Assembly: GCA_028278005.1 (NCBI GenBank)
Contig: JANQFD010000039.1
Coordinates: 1 to 16,897, forward strand
DNA: 16,897 nt
Origin: Chlorobium sp.
Lineage (GTDB): Bacteria > Bacteroidota > Chlorobiia > Chlorobiales > Chlorobiaceae
Direction of reading: 5' to 3'
In this document: one piece after another, positions 15,905 to 16,897 of the stretch
Layout: the number at the start of each line of letters is the position of its first letter
How positions within the stretch are numbered: the stretch's first letter is position 1
The notes under the pieces: model-generated
Databases searched by the model: none
What the model was told of the DNA's origin: nothing
Seen by the model: the letters and a program-made list of their open reading frames with translations, nothing else
Translations under genes and position numbers: made by a program

Positions 15905-16687
15905 TCAGGAAAACAAATCCCGTTTTCTGAACGGAGCCGCGAGCATTCTGAGAAACATTTTCCGCCTTGTCAGCCACCTGATGTGCCGGTTTCCATCACC
16001 TCCTGCAAGCATTTTGTCACAGAGAAATCCGGTCACGGTCTCTACGTCATCGGCCATGATATTGTAAAACTTCCTTTTCTTCCTTGATTCGGCCGAATCG
16101 TCGCAGACGGTTTCGCGAAGAAGATCGGTAACAACCATTCCCGGACTCAGGCTGCCGATCAAAACCGGAGAATCCCCCGCTTCATTGGCGAAAGCCAGGG
16201 TAAAGTAGCGCAACGCATTTTTCGTCGTCCCGTATACCGACAGACCATCCAGCATAAACCCGTCACTGCCGAGCCCTTCCATGTTGTATATCTTGCCGCC
16301 GCCCCGCTCACGCATCGCAAGATAAGCCACTACGGTACCATGTATAGCCCCGAGTATGTTACTGTCAAGCACCTCATCTATCTCCCCCGGTTCCAGCTCC
16401 CAGACTTTTCGGGTTCTATGCGCTATGCCGGCATTGTTTATCCAGATGTCAACTCCGCCGAAATTCGCCACTGCGGTTTCCAGCAGGGTCTCAACATCCG
16501 CCCGTCTCCTGACATCGGCAGTAACCGCTTTCACCCTCCCGTCAAAACGGACGAGTTCTTCCAGGGCACTTTCAACCCCCCGTTCAGTTTTTCCGTTGAT
16601 GGTTACAAGGCAGTCCCTTTCCAGGAACCTCTTTGCGAGCCCGAGACCGATCCCCCTGGTTCCGCCTGTAATAACTACGGATTTCAT
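15905..16687 (-). CDS. Short-chain dehydrogenase resembling chlorophyll b reductase (NYC1/NOL type)
   Basis: This is a classical NAD(P)-dependent SDR of 260 residues. The cofactor motif TGGTRGIG is at 7-14, ADVR (57-60) follows beta-4, and NNAG is at 84-87. The catalytic pair is Tyr152/Lys156 (YGTTK). The usual Ser 13 residues before the Tyr is not there. Instead the segment NMEGLGSDG places Ser141 11 residues before Tyr152. As I recall, plant chlorophyll b reductases NYC1 and NOL have the same arrangement (NMDGAGS...VYGSTK, then SPGMVxTDLL; here SPGMVVTDLL). Those enzymes reduce the 7-formyl of chlorophyll b to 7-hydroxymethyl. No transmembrane segment is seen; the C-terminus is basic (RKMFLRMLAAPFRKRD) and could touch membranes or chlorosomes. 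The start has no strong Shine-Dalgarno. The substrate assignment is inference; the SDR fold is certain. Confidence 0.8.
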   Translation of the reverse strand: MKSVVITGGTRGIGLGLAKRFLERDCLVTINGKTERGVESALEELVRFDGRVKAVTADVRRRADVETLLETAVANFGGVDIWINNAGIAHRTRKVWELEPGEIDEVLDSNILGAIHGTVVAYLAMRERGGGKIYNMEGLGSDGFMLDGLSVYGTTKNALRYFTLAFANEAGDSPVLIGSLSPGMVVTDLLRETVCDDSAESRKKRKFYNIMADDVETVTGFLCDKMLAGGDGNRHIRWLTRRKMFLRMLAAPFRKRDLFS

Positions 16688-16897
16688 CGTCTGTACGTTT
16701 CAATGGTTGTTGCTGCAATTAAGATATTTTTTTAGCAACTCCCCAATTATCGCTGTAACTTGCTTCATGATTGAGCGCATTGCGTATACTGCAGATATAA
16801 AAGGCGGTGTCATTGTAATCTCTCTTTTCTCAAACGCTTTCAGACCTGTTTGTTTATTCTCCCGGCATTACCATAACGATGCATCTGATGACGTCAC
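16688..16897. other. Right-edge region, no assigned gene
   Basis: 210 bp upstream of the SDR gene, containing its promoter presumably (the TAAAAAAATATC-like AT-rich stretch near 16722-16735 read on the minus strand). A plus-strand frame starting with ATG at 16767 stays open to the window end (44 codons) but resembles nothing I know and lacks a ribosome site. Confidence 0.45.

Overview
The window looks like chromosomal DNA from a green sulfur bacterium (Chlorobi: Chlorobium/Prosthecochloris/Pelodictyon type). This is inferred from protein resemblance and content, not from a database search. The main pointers are a BciB/HCAR-type flavo-iron-sulfur reductase of (bacterio)chlorophyll metabolism, succinyl-CoA synthetase beta (a step of the reductive TCA cycle in this group), moderate GC, weak or absent Shine-Dalgarno sequences on several genes, and short hairpin and heptad repeats between genes. 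No phage, transposase, CRISPR array or plasmid gene is visible.

Left part (1-9320), minus strand. Reading leftward, the genes are gpmA (glycolysis/gluconeogenesis), then gltB and gltD (large and small subunits of NADPH glutamate synthase), a small DUF4404-like protein, clpX (unfoldase of ClpXP) and a tRNA-Val(GAC). The gltB-gltD-DUF4404-clpX genes are 15-45 bp apart and probably form one transcription unit. A perfect 18-bp palindrome lies in the gltB-gltD gap. Positions 1-528 hold no convincing gene.

Middle (9321-12701). A nitronate-monooxygenase-like flavoprotein (plus strand) diverges from gpmA. It is followed by a membrane protein of unknown function (plus) and then by tadA (minus, tRNA adenosine deaminase). 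The membrane-protein gene has a 17-bp perfect inverted repeat just upstream and is flanked on both sides by period-7 ACTGNNN repeats. One array runs through the tadA stop codon.

Right part (12702-16897). A 374-bp divergent gap between tadA and sucC carries three GTCCCG-type hairpins and a 14-bp direct repeat. sucC ends in a good intrinsic terminator. After a 400-bp non-coding stretch come a BciB/HCAR-family reductase gene (plus) and, tail to tail 14 bp away, a short-chain dehydrogenase (minus) that resembles plant chlorophyll b reductases (NYC1/NOL).

The most interesting point is this last pair. In plants NYC1/NOL and HCAR catalyse the two consecutive steps that turn the 7-formyl of chlorophyll b into the 7-methyl of chlorophyll a. 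Finding relatives of both side by side in an apparent green sulfur bacterium raises the possibility of a bacterial C7 reduction route (for example bacteriochlorophyll e toward c). The conservative alternative is an 8-vinyl reductase next to an SDR of unknown substrate.
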